This document shows positions 35,658 to 44,463 of a stretch of 64,000 nucleotides of DNA, in pieces. The notes below the pieces were generated by a model that saw only the letters and a program-made list of their open reading frames with translations, searched no databases and was not told the origin of the DNA. Each line of letters begins with the position of its first letter. The first letter of the stretch is position 1. A program made the position numbers and the translations under genes. The stretch spans positions 1 to 64,000 of the forward strand of contig JAKRSH010000014.1 of assembly GCA_022402465.1 (NCBI GenBank), written 5' to 3'. The DNA comes from Leptospiraceae bacterium (lineage in GTDB: Bacteria; Spirochaetota; Leptospiria; Leptospirales; Leptospiraceae).

Positions 35658-36782
35658 TCAAATCATTTCAAATTCTTGTCTTCCGTATCTTTTGCCATTG
35701 ATTTGTAATTCAAGGATATGCTTCCCTGGGTAGTGGGTTCTTCCAGCAGTATCTATTAGCTTATGTTTCTTTTGAATTTGCAATTTTTCTTTTGGTTTAA
35801 TATTAGAATTTTTAAGTTTGAAGACCTTCTCTTTAGTCTTACCATTGGCTTTCATAAAATGAATAACATAATCGATTACAAGATTTTCTACTTTCGCTTC
35901 CTTTGATTCAATTTCAAAATCCATAGTAAGAATTTCATTCAACTTAAATTTAAGCTTAGAAATTTTAAAATTTTGAATCTTTATTGAGATAGAACTTTTT
36001 ACTCCAAAAATTTCCAATAGGTCTGAATTACCCGATTTAACCAATGAACGAGATGCATGCTTTACCAGCCATTGAACATCCTCAGAAGGATTCTTTTTCC
36101 ACCTCTTTAAGGTAGCGATAGCAATTTTTGGATTATCTTTTGCTATATCATTGATGTTATTTGCAACCGACCTTCTTACATACAAAGATTCATCATTAAC
36201 AAGTTTATCTAAAAGTTCAATAACAGGTGTGGGATCTTTCTGGAATCTTGGAATCCTCCCAGATAGAGGCAATCTAGGTCTCGTTCCTTCTGAAACCAAT
36301 CGCCTAACATGATGACTGGGATCTCCGCACCATTTATGCAATAGTTTCATGCACTTTTCATAGTCTACACTAAGAAAGGTTCTTAGATCACCTTCAGCAG
36401 AGAATCTTTTCGTCATTTCGTATAAGGCTTTCATAGAAAGATCGAAATTATTTTGTCCAAATTTTGAAACAAAAGAACAAAGAGACATTACAGTAAAACC
36501 TTCCAAAGCAGCAATTTCTGAATTGGAAAGTTCAGGTCCTAATGATTCCATTAAAATCCTTATTGATTCCTCAGGATCTTGGGGTAAAAATTCGAACAAT
36601 CTGTCCCTCAAATGATTGCTTCTTTCAATAAACCCTAGACTTTCTAAATCTTGCAAGGTAGATAAAAGGAATTCTTTCTTTCTGAAACTTGGGTAAACTT
36701 TGGCGATTCGATTCGACAAATCTTCAATAGCTCTTCTATTAAAAACATTCTTTAATGGGTTTTCTTGACTTAATCCTGCCAT
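35658..36782 (-). CDS. AlkC-like DNA alkylation repair glycosylase
   Basis: The 374-residue protein has a HEAT-like helical N-terminal domain (about residues 1-265) with the AlkC-type phrases CGDPSHHVRRLVSEGTRPRLPLS and DESLYVRRSVANNINDIAKDNP. A beta-rich C-terminal domain (about 266-374) resembles the Ig-like domain found in some AlkC proteins. AlkC and AlkD enzymes remove alkylated bases such as 3-methyladenine without base flipping. The cassette-encoded YcaQ-like glycosylase at 4280 is a second alkylation-type repair enzyme in the window. The gene stands alone. Confidence 0.82.
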   Translation of the reverse strand: MAGLSQENPLKNVFNRRAIEDLSNRIAKVYPSFRKKEFLLSTLQDLESLGFIERSNHLRDRLFEFLPQDPEESIRILMESLGPELSNSEIAALEGFTVMSLCSFVSKFGQNNFDLSMKALYEMTKRFSAEGDLRTFLSVDYEKCMKLLHKWCGDPSHHVRRLVSEGTRPRLPLSGRIPRFQKDPTPVIELLDKLVNDESLYVRRSVANNINDIAKDNPKIAIATLKRWKKNPSEDVQWLVKHASRSLVKSGNSDLLEIFGVKSSISIKIQNFKISKLKFKLNEILTMDFEIESKEAKVENLVIDYVIHFMKANGKTKEKVFKLKNSNIKPKEKLQIQKKHKLIDTAGRTHYPGKHILELQINGKRYGRQEFEMI

Positions 36783-37215
36783 TTTGTGCCTTTGATTCTT
36801 CGTAATATTAATAAGACTTATTAGTCTATAATTTGTGACAGCTTTATTCTAACAAAAAAATAGAGAATCGCCACCAAGAATTAAAGACTCTAAAAATTAT
36901 CATAAAAAATCATAGGATTGTTAGATTCAAAAAGAGATTTTCTTGTTGTTTAATTTTATAATTTTTCTACAAAGTCAACTAAAATACTTTAGACAACAAT
37001 ATTAAAAATCATGTAAAAATTTCGATTTAATCTCTTTCGATAAATAGTGAAAATGTATTTTCTTTTTATCAATTCTATATATATATATATAGAATGTTAT
37101 TATCTAAAAAATAATCTAAGTTCAAATTTATAGATCTTTATATTATTTTTTAGAACCTCTAAAATTTGTTTATTGACTTATTAAATTAATTTTATCACCT
37201 ATTAAAATAGGTACA
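36783..37215. other. 433-base AT-rich divergent intergenic region
   Basis: It separates the leftward AlkC-like gene from the rightward lipoprotein gene. The clearest feature is a perfect 24-base palindrome at 37072-37095 with an AT-repeat core flanked by ATTCT and AGAAT. No small gene with a good ribosome site was seen. Confidence 0.5.
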
Positions 37216-38688
37216 ATGAAGAGATTTTTGATTCTTTTAATTTCAGTATCCGTATTCTCAAATTGCATAATCTTTAAAGAATCCGATTTGGATCCTAGTA
37301 GTCTACTATCCAATCTAATCGGCTTAAACCGCTTTATCAATATTTCCCGGAGCGAAGCTTGTCAGACTAGTCCCAATTGGAGTAGTTTTGTTGGAACCAT
37401 TGACATAGCCGATCGATTTTCTTTTCCAACCAATCTAAGAGTAAGTAAGAATTCCGATTTATATTCTTTTATGTTAACTGATTATGATTATGGTTCTTTT
37501 GGAATTGGCTTCCAAGGAGTCGTTGGTTCGGCAACCAATTTCTACCTATCCAAGTTTTCTGGTTCTGGTTCTCCAATTTGGAGTAGATACATTGGACGGC
37601 GATCTGACAGGCCTGATGCTATGGTTCTTAGAGACCGAGATGGATTGTATATCCTATATACTGTGAGCGATACTGGCGGAGCAATACTTCCACCTAACCC
37701 AATTGTTAGTTACCCTAGTTCAGCTGGATCTCGAGCAGTTTTAATTAAATTGAGTGAAGATGGTGAATTTCTTTGGACTCGTCCATTTACAGATGGGACG
37801 AATGGTGATGGAATTGTTTCTGCTTTTCATCTGATTGAACGCTTGGACAAAACGAGTTTGTATGTCCTAGGAGGATCCAGCAATGCATTGACTTCACCTG
37901 GAACTGTTATCGGAACACCAACAGGAGATAATTGGTTTGTCCAAGAAATCGGTTTCGATGGCAATGCTATTTCTACACGATATCTACCTCTCCCTGGAGC
38001 AAGCAGTAGTTTCCGCGCAACGAGGCTAGTTGAAATTCCAAATAATGGAGGTTTTTATATAATTGCTTATGTTTCAGCTGATATAAATAGTGCTAGTTTT
38101 TCTAATGAAATGAATATCTACCCTTCTGTAGCTACTTATATGGTTGCAAAATTCGATTCAAATTGGAACTACCAGTGGCATCGACACTTAGGGGAATCTA
38201 CTTCGCTTGCTCCAGAAGATTCAAATTATCCCATCTCAATAGCTCTAGATAATGGCAGTTTAATTACTTCTTCTGTCTATAATGGTGTGACCTTAGCAAT
38301 TGGACAACCTTATCCTGGCGGAACCGATCCATCTACAATATTATTTGAAATTGCTTCAAATGGGAGTCTTTTGAATTCCTCCTTCGTATATAAGACTACA
38401 TCAGAGAGTGTGGTGATAAACAATGCTAGAGTATTTTCTGGAAATCGAATTTATATGGCAGGTTCTGTTGGTCCCTCTGGATCAAACACTGGATTTATTT
38501 CAAATTTGAATATGCAAAGTTTATCAGAAAATGAAAGGATAATTAGACAAGATGCTTATGTTTCCGATGTTCAAGAAATGTGCGATGGAAGCTTTGGATC
38601 TATTGGCTATGCAACCGCAGGCGTTAGTAGTTCTCCTATCCCATTTGGTATTGGATCAGCGAATTCAATATTTTCTAGATTTAAATAA
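37216..38688 (+). CDS. large lipoprotein with propeller-like repeats
   Basis: The 490-residue protein has a lipoprotein signal (Cys17 in VFSNC) and a long body of repeating beta segments. Phrases such as NFYLSKFSGSGSPIWSRYIG, AVLIKLSEDGEFLWTRPF, YMVAKFDSNWNYQWHRHLG and ILFEIASNGSLL recur every 60-80 residues. The 'K-[FL]-x-x-x-G-x-x-x-W' repeat is like that of SBBP or other beta-propeller surface proteins. It is probably surface-exposed; the function is unknown. It lies alone. Confidence 0.7.
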   Translation: MKRFLILLISVSVFSNCIIFKESDLDPSSLLSNLIGLNRFINISRSEACQTSPNWSSFVGTIDIADRFSFPTNLRVSKNSDLYSFMLTDYDYGSFGIGFQGVVGSATNFYLSKFSGSGSPIWSRYIGRRSDRPDAMVLRDRDGLYILYTVSDTGGAILPPNPIVSYPSSAGSRAVLIKLSEDGEFLWTRPFTDGTNGDGIVSAFHLIERLDKTSLYVLGGSSNALTSPGTVIGTPTGDNWFVQEIGFDGNAISTRYLPLPGASSSFRATRLVEIPNNGGFYIIAYVSADINSASFSNEMNIYPSVATYMVAKFDSNWNYQWHRHLGESTSLAPEDSNYPISIALDNGSLITSSVYNGVTLAIGQPYPGGTDPSTILFEIASNGSLLNSSFVYKTTSESVVINNARVFSGNRIYMAGSVGPSGSNTGFISNLNMQSLSENERIIRQDAYVSDVQEMCDGSFGSIGYATAGVSSSPIPFGIGSANSIFSRFK

Positions 38689-38821
38689 TAATAAAACTTT
38701 ATTGATTTAAAATAATATTATGATTTATATAATATCTCTTTAGCTACAATTTGAATTCATGAGAAAATATTATAATCCGTATCCTGAAATATATATTTGC
38801 TAATTAATTCAATTACCACTT

Positions 38822-41362
38822 TTATGAAAAACTAAGAATCTTAGCGAGTTTAGTTGCTGCTTGGTTATTGGGTTCTTTGTCTATGGCTTCTCTCAATATA
38901 CGCCGAGCCGACTCTTCGTCACCTAACATTCTATATGAATCAGCAAGATTTATTAAATTTGCTACACGATCTGGTTGGTATCTTCTACAGACTTCACCAG
39001 CTTGTTTTGCTGCATCATAATTTTGTAACTGCTTATGGCAGACAGATTTTTCAAACCAGAAAAGGTGGGATTCTGAATTGATCTTATGAAATTCATTAAT
39101 TCTATCTATAGTATCACCATATTTCTTATCTTCAAAGCAAGTTTTGATTAAAAGCTTAAGGACGGGTATATTTGTTTTATCCTTATCCCATATAGTATCT
39201 AGAATGAATTTAGCTTTTGTTTTGTTGCCTGTTCGAATTGCTTCTTGGGCTGAATCTATGCTGATCTCTTCCGACTGTTCATCCATACTTTCTACTGCAT
39301 AGTCTTCTTGAAAACCAATACGCATCAAGCTAAGGTCATCTGTTAATTCCCCTTGGAATTCTATCAATTGTGCGATCTTTGAAATATCTGCCTTCCCTTC
39401 CTCGACTAATCTTAGAAAAAGTGTCTCATCCTCATTTAAATTTCTCTCACCAATCTCTCCAAGATTGATATCATCTCTTCCATCTGAACCAACTAACAAG
39501 ATATCGCCAGGCAGTAATTTATACTTCTTCACTTCAAAATCGAATTCAGATTCCGATCCCAATTTTCTCAGTGATAATTCACTCTCTATAAAGGAGGCTT
39601 TTCCATCACGGTAGACTACTGACCAAGGATGCTCAGCATTAAAATAGTACATTTCACCACTTCGTTCATTGACCAAGCCAAAAACACAAGAAAGAACCAT
39701 GGAACCATTGAATGTCTTAAAAATAGAATCTAACTCAGAATAGGTGTTCTCAACCCATTCCATAGGTGTAATATTTAAAATTCGATTGTTCTTTGCTGAG
39801 CGACTTAAAATATTATTGATAGCTGTTCCACCAACAATGGCGCCTCCGGCTCCTTGCATAGATTTACCCATAGCATCACCATTAAAGAAGGATACCCAAC
39901 GATCTTTTCCATCACCGAATCTTAGATTTCCTGTAACACATAAATCACCTCCCAACTCTGCTGTTTTCTTACGGAAGGTAAATTTCTTCTTTTGGTTGAT
40001 GTAAAATTCTGTTTTAACTAATTTCGATTTATTGAAATTGGTAGAGAGAGGAGTTTCAATTAAAGATGTAAGAAAGTAGTCCCCATCTTGTTGTACTTTC
40101 AATGATTGAACTTCTTCCATTTTCTGGGTAACCTCTGCCGTACGCTCCTCCACTTTCTTTTCTAGATTAGCGTTCAAATCGTCCGTTTCATTTTGAACTT
40201 GTACAAATTTACTTGCAAGAATAAACATAATTGAAGCCATAAATGCAGGAACTCCTAAACCTGCTAAGAAGATAGCTCCTTGGATATTAAAGATAACAAG
40301 TGAAACATCATGAAAGGTCACTATAAATAAAGGAATCAATCCGAATACCATGGCTTTGGCATCTGCATCCTTTTTGATTAATCCCTTCACTACACAAAAT
40401 ATAATGTATACCAAGGTTGGTAAAAATTGAAAAATACTTAATATACCTCTATAAGTTTTCAAGGTTCCATAATCAGGTAATAGAAAAGCTATCAAACTAG
40501 GAATCATTAGAGATGCAAAGTATGTGTATTTAACAACATTATGAATGGGCATCTTGAAAAATTTGCTAAAGAATCTTCCCATGAAATACATCATTCCCGA
40601 TGATAAAAAGATAATGATTTGTTGGTAAAATAAATAGCTTATACCTAAGTATCTATAAAAATAATCACTAAAGAAATTCGTGCAATACAAGGCATAAAAA
40701 AATACAGAAAGAGAATAATACCAATTTTCCACATCCTTCTTTCTCTTGAAATAGATCAAAAGGTGATACATTGTCATGATCAAAAACACAAAGGCAACAA
40801 AAGCGTTTAAATAAGTATTTATAAACCTACTCGGAAAAAGGAAAGATTCAACTTCGGTACTATCACCCAAAAGACTGTCACCATAAATAAATCCTTCATT
40901 TTCTATATATAATTTTATTAATATAGTATTCGTCTCATTTTCTTTAAGTATCCCTTTCGCTATTGTATAATTTCGAATAGAGTTCCAAGCGGACCATGCA
41001 TGAGGTGGATAGTCTCCACTTTTACCAATGATCTGTCCATTAACATATGTTAAATCTGCCCATGCCATGCGTCCAGGTGATATAGAAAATAATTTCGAAT
41101 TCGTCTGATCACCTTTCCATGAAAAGTCTTTCTTTAACCAGATGTATCCTATGCCACCTTCCACCAAACTATCTAAAGATCCTAATTGATCTGCGGGTAT
41201 AGTTTGAAAATTGGCTTCCTTAATAGAATCATAATCATCATTTGGACCACCTAGGGTATACTGCCATTCAGAGGATAAGATCTCAATTTTTTCCTTTTCG
41301 TAACTACAATTGGAAAGAGAAAATACAATAGATAGAACTACGATAGATCGAATAAAATTCAT
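38822..41362 (-). CDS. lipid-anchored 7TM sensor with SpoIIE-type PP2C and TPR domains
   Basis: I start it at ATG 41362 (846 residues), which gives a lipoprotein signal (SLSNC, Cys19); the frame is open to 41443. The order is a periplasmic sugar-binding-like sensing domain (about 25-175), seven membrane helices (about 180-390), a coiled coil (about 395-430), a SpoIIE/PP2C phosphatase (about 460-690) and TPR repeats (about 700-846). Phosphatase marks are ELGGDLCV, NGDAMGKSMQGAGGA and LTDDLSLM. It differs from the sensors at 14483 and 27439 by its lipobox and its C-terminal TPR, which may bind a partner protein. The target is unknown. Confidence 0.83.
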   Translation of the reverse strand: MNFIRSIVVLSIVFSLSNCSYEKEKIEILSSEWQYTLGGPNDDYDSIKEANFQTIPADQLGSLDSLVEGGIGYIWLKKDFSWKGDQTNSKLFSISPGRMAWADLTYVNGQIIGKSGDYPPHAWSAWNSIRNYTIAKGILKENETNTILIKLYIENEGFIYGDSLLGDSTEVESFLFPSRFINTYLNAFVAFVFLIMTMYHLLIYFKRKKDVENWYYSLSVFFYALYCTNFFSDYFYRYLGISYLFYQQIIIFLSSGMMYFMGRFFSKFFKMPIHNVVKYTYFASLMIPSLIAFLLPDYGTLKTYRGILSIFQFLPTLVYIIFCVVKGLIKKDADAKAMVFGLIPLFIVTFHDVSLVIFNIQGAIFLAGLGVPAFMASIMFILASKFVQVQNETDDLNANLEKKVEERTAEVTQKMEEVQSLKVQQDGDYFLTSLIETPLSTNFNKSKLVKTEFYINQKKKFTFRKKTAELGGDLCVTGNLRFGDGKDRWVSFFNGDAMGKSMQGAGGAIVGGTAINNILSRSAKNNRILNITPMEWVENTYSELDSIFKTFNGSMVLSCVFGLVNERSGEMYYFNAEHPWSVVYRDGKASFIESELSLRKLGSESEFDFEVKKYKLLPGDILLVGSDGRDDINLGEIGERNLNEDETLFLRLVEEGKADISKIAQLIEFQGELTDDLSLMRIGFQEDYAVESMDEQSEEISIDSAQEAIRTGNKTKAKFILDTIWDKDKTNIPVLKLLIKTCFEDKKYGDTIDRINEFHKINSESHLFWFEKSVCHKQLQNYDAAKQAGEVCRRYQPDRVANLINLADSYRMLGDEESARRILREAIDKEPNNQAATKLAKILSFS

Positions 41363-41470
41363 GATAGCACTCCGGTTATAGAGTTTCTCAAAGAATGGAT
41401 ATTTTGTAAACAAAATGCTATTATTTTTGTATATTTGAGTCAAAAATATAAGAAAAGCTACTTAGATCCA

Positions 41471-42433
41471 CTAATCAAATATTTTCGGTATTTCGAAAAA
41501 TTGCTTTTTACGAATATAATCAATAATTTCATTTTTTATGAGATTGGCATCTGATTTTCCCATTTCATACGCTGCTCTAACACCAACAGGATTGGTGTAA
41601 TCAAATGAGGTGATGGGGAGTGATTTGGATGGTCTTATGAGAAAACAATCATTCAAGACGGAAGGAGATTTTCCAATTAAGGTTGAGTCCTCATAGTAAA
41701 TGCCTATCTTAGGAAGATTTTTGGGAAAGCATTCTAAAAGCAGATTGTTCGTTAGCCCACCATCCAGATAGTATTCGTTTTGAATATTTTGGATAGAGAC
41801 AACTGGAGGAATACTGGAAGAATTGATAATAATTTGTTCCAAAACTTCAGGACTTATGAAATCTTTTTCAGTAAATAGAACTTCTGTCATGTTCCACTTT
41901 AGCAAAATTTCCTGGACACGATTGCATGGAATCCCTGCTATGCGATCTTTTTCATCTCGAGTAAACGCCTGAGCTGTCTCAGCAATCAATTTGGCAATTA
42001 TATACTTTGATTTTATTCCTTCTTCCACTTGAGGAGTAGCCTTAACAGTATGTATATAAATTCTGGATCGGCTTGATTTAATTTTCTCCCAATTCATAGC
42101 AAAACGAATTGTTCTACGATACATAGTTTCGTGAGGAAATACTCTTTCCCCGAAGAAAAGATTGCTTAATTTAAAATTACTGTCATTGCGTTTTGTGATT
42201 TCTTCAAAGTATTCTACAACACTTTCTTCATTTTCAGAGATTAGACATAGTGCCATAGCTGATCCAGCACTAACACCAGATAGTTGGCTAAGTTTAATAC
42301 CCCACTTGCGGAGTTCATGACCAACACCGAGAGCGTAAAAGGCTTTGCATCCCCCTCCAGCAATTCCGAGGCAGACTTCTAATGGTCGAAAAATTTCTAA
42401 AACTGTTGCGGCTATTCTTTCCAGTGGAAGCAT
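41471..42433 (-). CDS. patatin-like phospholipase
   Basis: The 320-residue protein has the patatin catalytic set: a glycine-rich oxyanion loop (GIAGGGCKAFYALGV), the nucleophile elbow GVSAGS (Ser55) and the Asp of YLDGGLTNN near residue 215. Such enzymes cleave acyl groups from phospholipids. No signal peptide is seen, so it is cytoplasmic or secreted by another route. The start at 42433 overlaps the end of the small secreted protein gene at 42412 by 22 bases, so the two are probably co-transcribed. Its membrane or host target is unknown. Confidence 0.85.
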   Translation of the reverse strand: MLPLERIAATVLEIFRPLEVCLGIAGGGCKAFYALGVGHELRKWGIKLSQLSGVSAGSAMALCLISENEESVVEYFEEITKRNDSNFKLSNLFFGERVFPHETMYRRTIRFAMNWEKIKSSRSRIYIHTVKATPQVEEGIKSKYIIAKLIAETAQAFTRDEKDRIAGIPCNRVQEILLKWNMTEVLFTEKDFISPEVLEQIIINSSSIPPVVSIQNIQNEYYLDGGLTNNLLLECFPKNLPKIGIYYEDSTLIGKSPSVLNDCFLIRPSKSLPITSFDYTNPVGVRAAYEMGKSDANLIKNEIIDYIRKKQFFEIPKIFD

Positions 42434-42711
42434 AGAGAATTATTTTCACCTAAAAATCGGTCAAAATATAAATTTGCTCTACATTCATCCTCGGTCGAGA
42501 CAAAAAAATCATATCCGCCTGATGCATATCGAATTTTACAACAGCCTTTCTTGTTTTTATCCTGGTAACGAATGGACTTATCATCTTGTTTAAGATCTAC
42601 TTGTTTCGCATCAAAGCTCCTATCTGTTTGCGAATACAAAGAAGGAGAGATTCCTGCAATTAGACCTAACAAAACGATTAGCATTTCAAATTTGATTTGT
42701 TTAGCTTTCAT
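42412..42711 (-). CDS. small secreted cysteine-containing protein
   Basis: The 99-residue protein has an N-terminal signal peptide (about residues 1-27, ending SLYSQ). The mature part is basic and has four cysteines (GCCKIRYASGG, DECRANLYF, SLCFHWKE), which may form two disulfides. I recognise no family. It overlaps the patatin-like gene by 22 bases, so it may be a partner or modulator of that enzyme. The ATG at 42711 follows an AAAGAGACCAT leader, a good ribosome site. Confidence 0.6.
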   Translation of the reverse strand: MKAKQIKFEMLIVLLGLIAGISPSLYSQTDRSFDAKQVDLKQDDKSIRYQDKNKKGCCKIRYASGGYDFFVSTEDECRANLYFDRFLGENNSLCFHWKE

Positions 42712-42787
42712 ATGGTCTCTTTAGAGTATCGTAAGTTCTATAGATTTAGACAGATCGAAAATAAAATTAAAAGTCTATTTATCAAAT

Positions 42788-43717
42788 TTATAAATTTATG
42801 CAAAACTTCTCAAAATCAATAAATCGCTTGGGAAATGAGATTTCCGCAAATACTTTTTCTTTGCTGATAGGATGTTCAAAGCCTATACTCTTGGAAATTA
42901 ACATGAGTCCGTACTTTTTGTAATCATTGCCTGATTTAGAATACAATAAGTCTCCGACAATAGGACAACCGATTGCTTGCATATGAACTCGAATCTGATG
43001 AGTTCTTCCCGTTTCTAAATGAATTTCTACTAGACTGAACTTTCTACCTTTTTTGGAGTTAATGACTTGAATCGTCTTATAATGAGTGATTGCTCTTCGC
43101 CCATCAGGTCTGACAATCATCTTCAATCTTTCTTTGGGATGCCTACCAATTGGTAAATCTATGGTTCCTTCTGTTTCCGCAGGTGATTGCAAAACCCAGG
43201 CATAATATACTTTATGTATGCTTCTTTCCATAAATAATTTGGAAAGATAAGCATGGGCTTTGTCGTTCCTTGCTACGATCAATACACCCTCAGTGGGCTT
43301 ATCCAAACGATGCACTATTCCTGGACGACTTGTTCCTGATTGAGAGGAAAGTTGATTGAATTGAAATAATAAACCATTGACTAATGTTATCGATCTATCA
43401 CCAGGACCTGGGTGTGTCGCAATTCCTGCAGGTTTGTGAACGATCCAAAAATCTTTGTCTTCCCATATTATAGGAATATCCATAGACACTGGTTCGAGAT
43501 TTACTTTTGGCTTGGCTATGGAAGTAATTTCATAAATTTCACCTGACGAAACTTTATGTCCCGTCTTCAAAATTTCTTTGCCGTTTTTCAGTACTCCACC
43601 TTGACGTATCCAAGATTGTATGGTAGATCGACTTAGATCATCTGAGAGTGTTTCCATTAAGAATAGATCTAATCGTTGGTCGTTGTAAGATTCTGGTACT
43701 GTTGTTTCAATTTTCAT
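42788..43717 (-). CDS. RluA-family pseudouridine synthase
   Basis: The 309-residue protein has an N-terminal S4 RNA-binding domain (about residues 13-60) and the RluA/RluD catalytic motif HRLDKPTEG with Asp139. Other marks are PAGIATHPG and LETGRTHQIRVHMQAIGCPIVGD. RluC and RluD of this family modify 23S rRNA uridines; RluA itself modifies 23S rRNA and tRNA. Length and an S4 domain fit the RluC/RluD branch. It is a single gene on this strand, divergent from the OmpA-like lipoprotein gene. Confidence 0.88.
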   Translation of the reverse strand: MKIETTVPESYNDQRLDLFLMETLSDDLSRSTIQSWIRQGGVLKNGKEILKTGHKVSSGEIYEITSIAKPKVNLEPVSMDIPIIWEDKDFWIVHKPAGIATHPGPGDRSITLVNGLLFQFNQLSSQSGTSRPGIVHRLDKPTEGVLIVARNDKAHAYLSKLFMERSIHKVYYAWVLQSPAETEGTIDLPIGRHPKERLKMIVRPDGRRAITHYKTIQVINSKKGRKFSLVEIHLETGRTHQIRVHMQAIGCPIVGDLLYSKSGNDYKKYGLMLISKSIGFEHPISKEKVFAEISFPKRFIDFEKFCINL

Positions 43718-43814
43718 ATAAGTTTTTTTAATAAAAAAAAGGTGTTTGTTCGCTTTTTAAACTTGAACTATAGTCTAGAAACAGCAAACTAGACATAGGA
43801 AGGAAGGTCAATCC

Positions 43815-44402
43815 ATGAATTTCAAAAAAATCTTGAATCTTCTCATTATCGCTATATTATCATTAAGCGTAGTTCTTTGTGCTTCTAGCAAACCGAAAGA
43901 ACCAGAGACAACAGAAGAAACCCCAGCAGAAGAGACTGTTGATACATCTACAACTAGATCATTTGATATGAATCTTTTGGATGAGATCAATGTAACCCTC
44001 AAAGAATACAGATACCCTGATGGCGTCAGAAGAAAAGGCTTTAGCTATAAGAAAGCTGATGTAATTAAAGAAGACTTCAATCTTTGGGCAAAAGAAAATG
44101 TGAACTTTATTAAAGAGGCTTTGGATAAACTACCTGCTGATTATAAATTAGTAGCAAGAGGCCATGCAGATGCTTCGGGACCAGAAGAAGCAGAAGGAAG
44201 TAAGAAAGGTAACGTTTATTACTCAACTATTCGTGCTGAAGCTGTGAAAGAAGCTCTTGTAAAGCAAGGTCTACCTGCTGAGAGAATTACTACTCAAGCA
44301 CTAGGATCAACAGAACCAGTTCAAGGTTTTGATGATACTGATGAAATCAACAGAAGAGTAACTTTCCAAGTTATGAAATCAGAAACTCCAGCAGCAGAAT
44401 AA
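43815..44402 (+). CDS. OmpA-family lipoprotein
   Basis: The 195-residue protein has a lipoprotein signal (VVLC, Cys22), an acidic Pro/Glu/Thr linker (about residues 26-48) and an OmpA peptidoglycan-binding domain. The domain shows LVARGHADASG, STIRAEAVKEALVKQGLPAERITTQALGS and DEINRRVTFQV. It probably tethers the outer membrane to peptidoglycan in the periplasm. GGAAGG lies seven to twelve bases before the ATG at 43815. A strong terminator follows, so it is its own transcript and perhaps abundant. Confidence 0.87.
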   Translation: MNFKKILNLLIIAILSLSVVLCASSKPKEPETTEETPAEETVDTSTTRSFDMNLLDEINVTLKEYRYPDGVRRKGFSYKKADVIKEDFNLWAKENVNFIKEALDKLPADYKLVARGHADASGPEEAEGSKKGNVYYSTIRAEAVKEALVKQGLPAERITTQALGSTEPVQGFDDTDEINRRVTFQVMKSETPAAE

Positions 44403-44432
44403 GAATTCTATTCTATTCTTCAATGGAAAAAG

Positions 44433-44459
44433 CCCAAGATGTAAGTCTTGGGTTTTTTT
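44433..44459 (+). terminator. rho-independent terminator
   Basis: CCCAAGA and TCTTGGG form a perfect 7-bp stem around TGTAAG, followed by seven T. It ends the OmpA-family lipoprotein transcript and also faces the convergent aminotransferase gene. Confidence 0.85.
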
Positions 44460-44463
44460 ATAC

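Noticed and set aside
37072-37095. AT palindrome as a replication origin
   Set aside because: No DnaA boxes, dnaA/dnaN genes or iterons are nearby; simple AT repeats are expected in this composition.
42345-42593. 82-residue plus-strand frame
   Set aside because: It lies antisense to the patatin-like and small secreted protein genes and has no signal or ribosome site.
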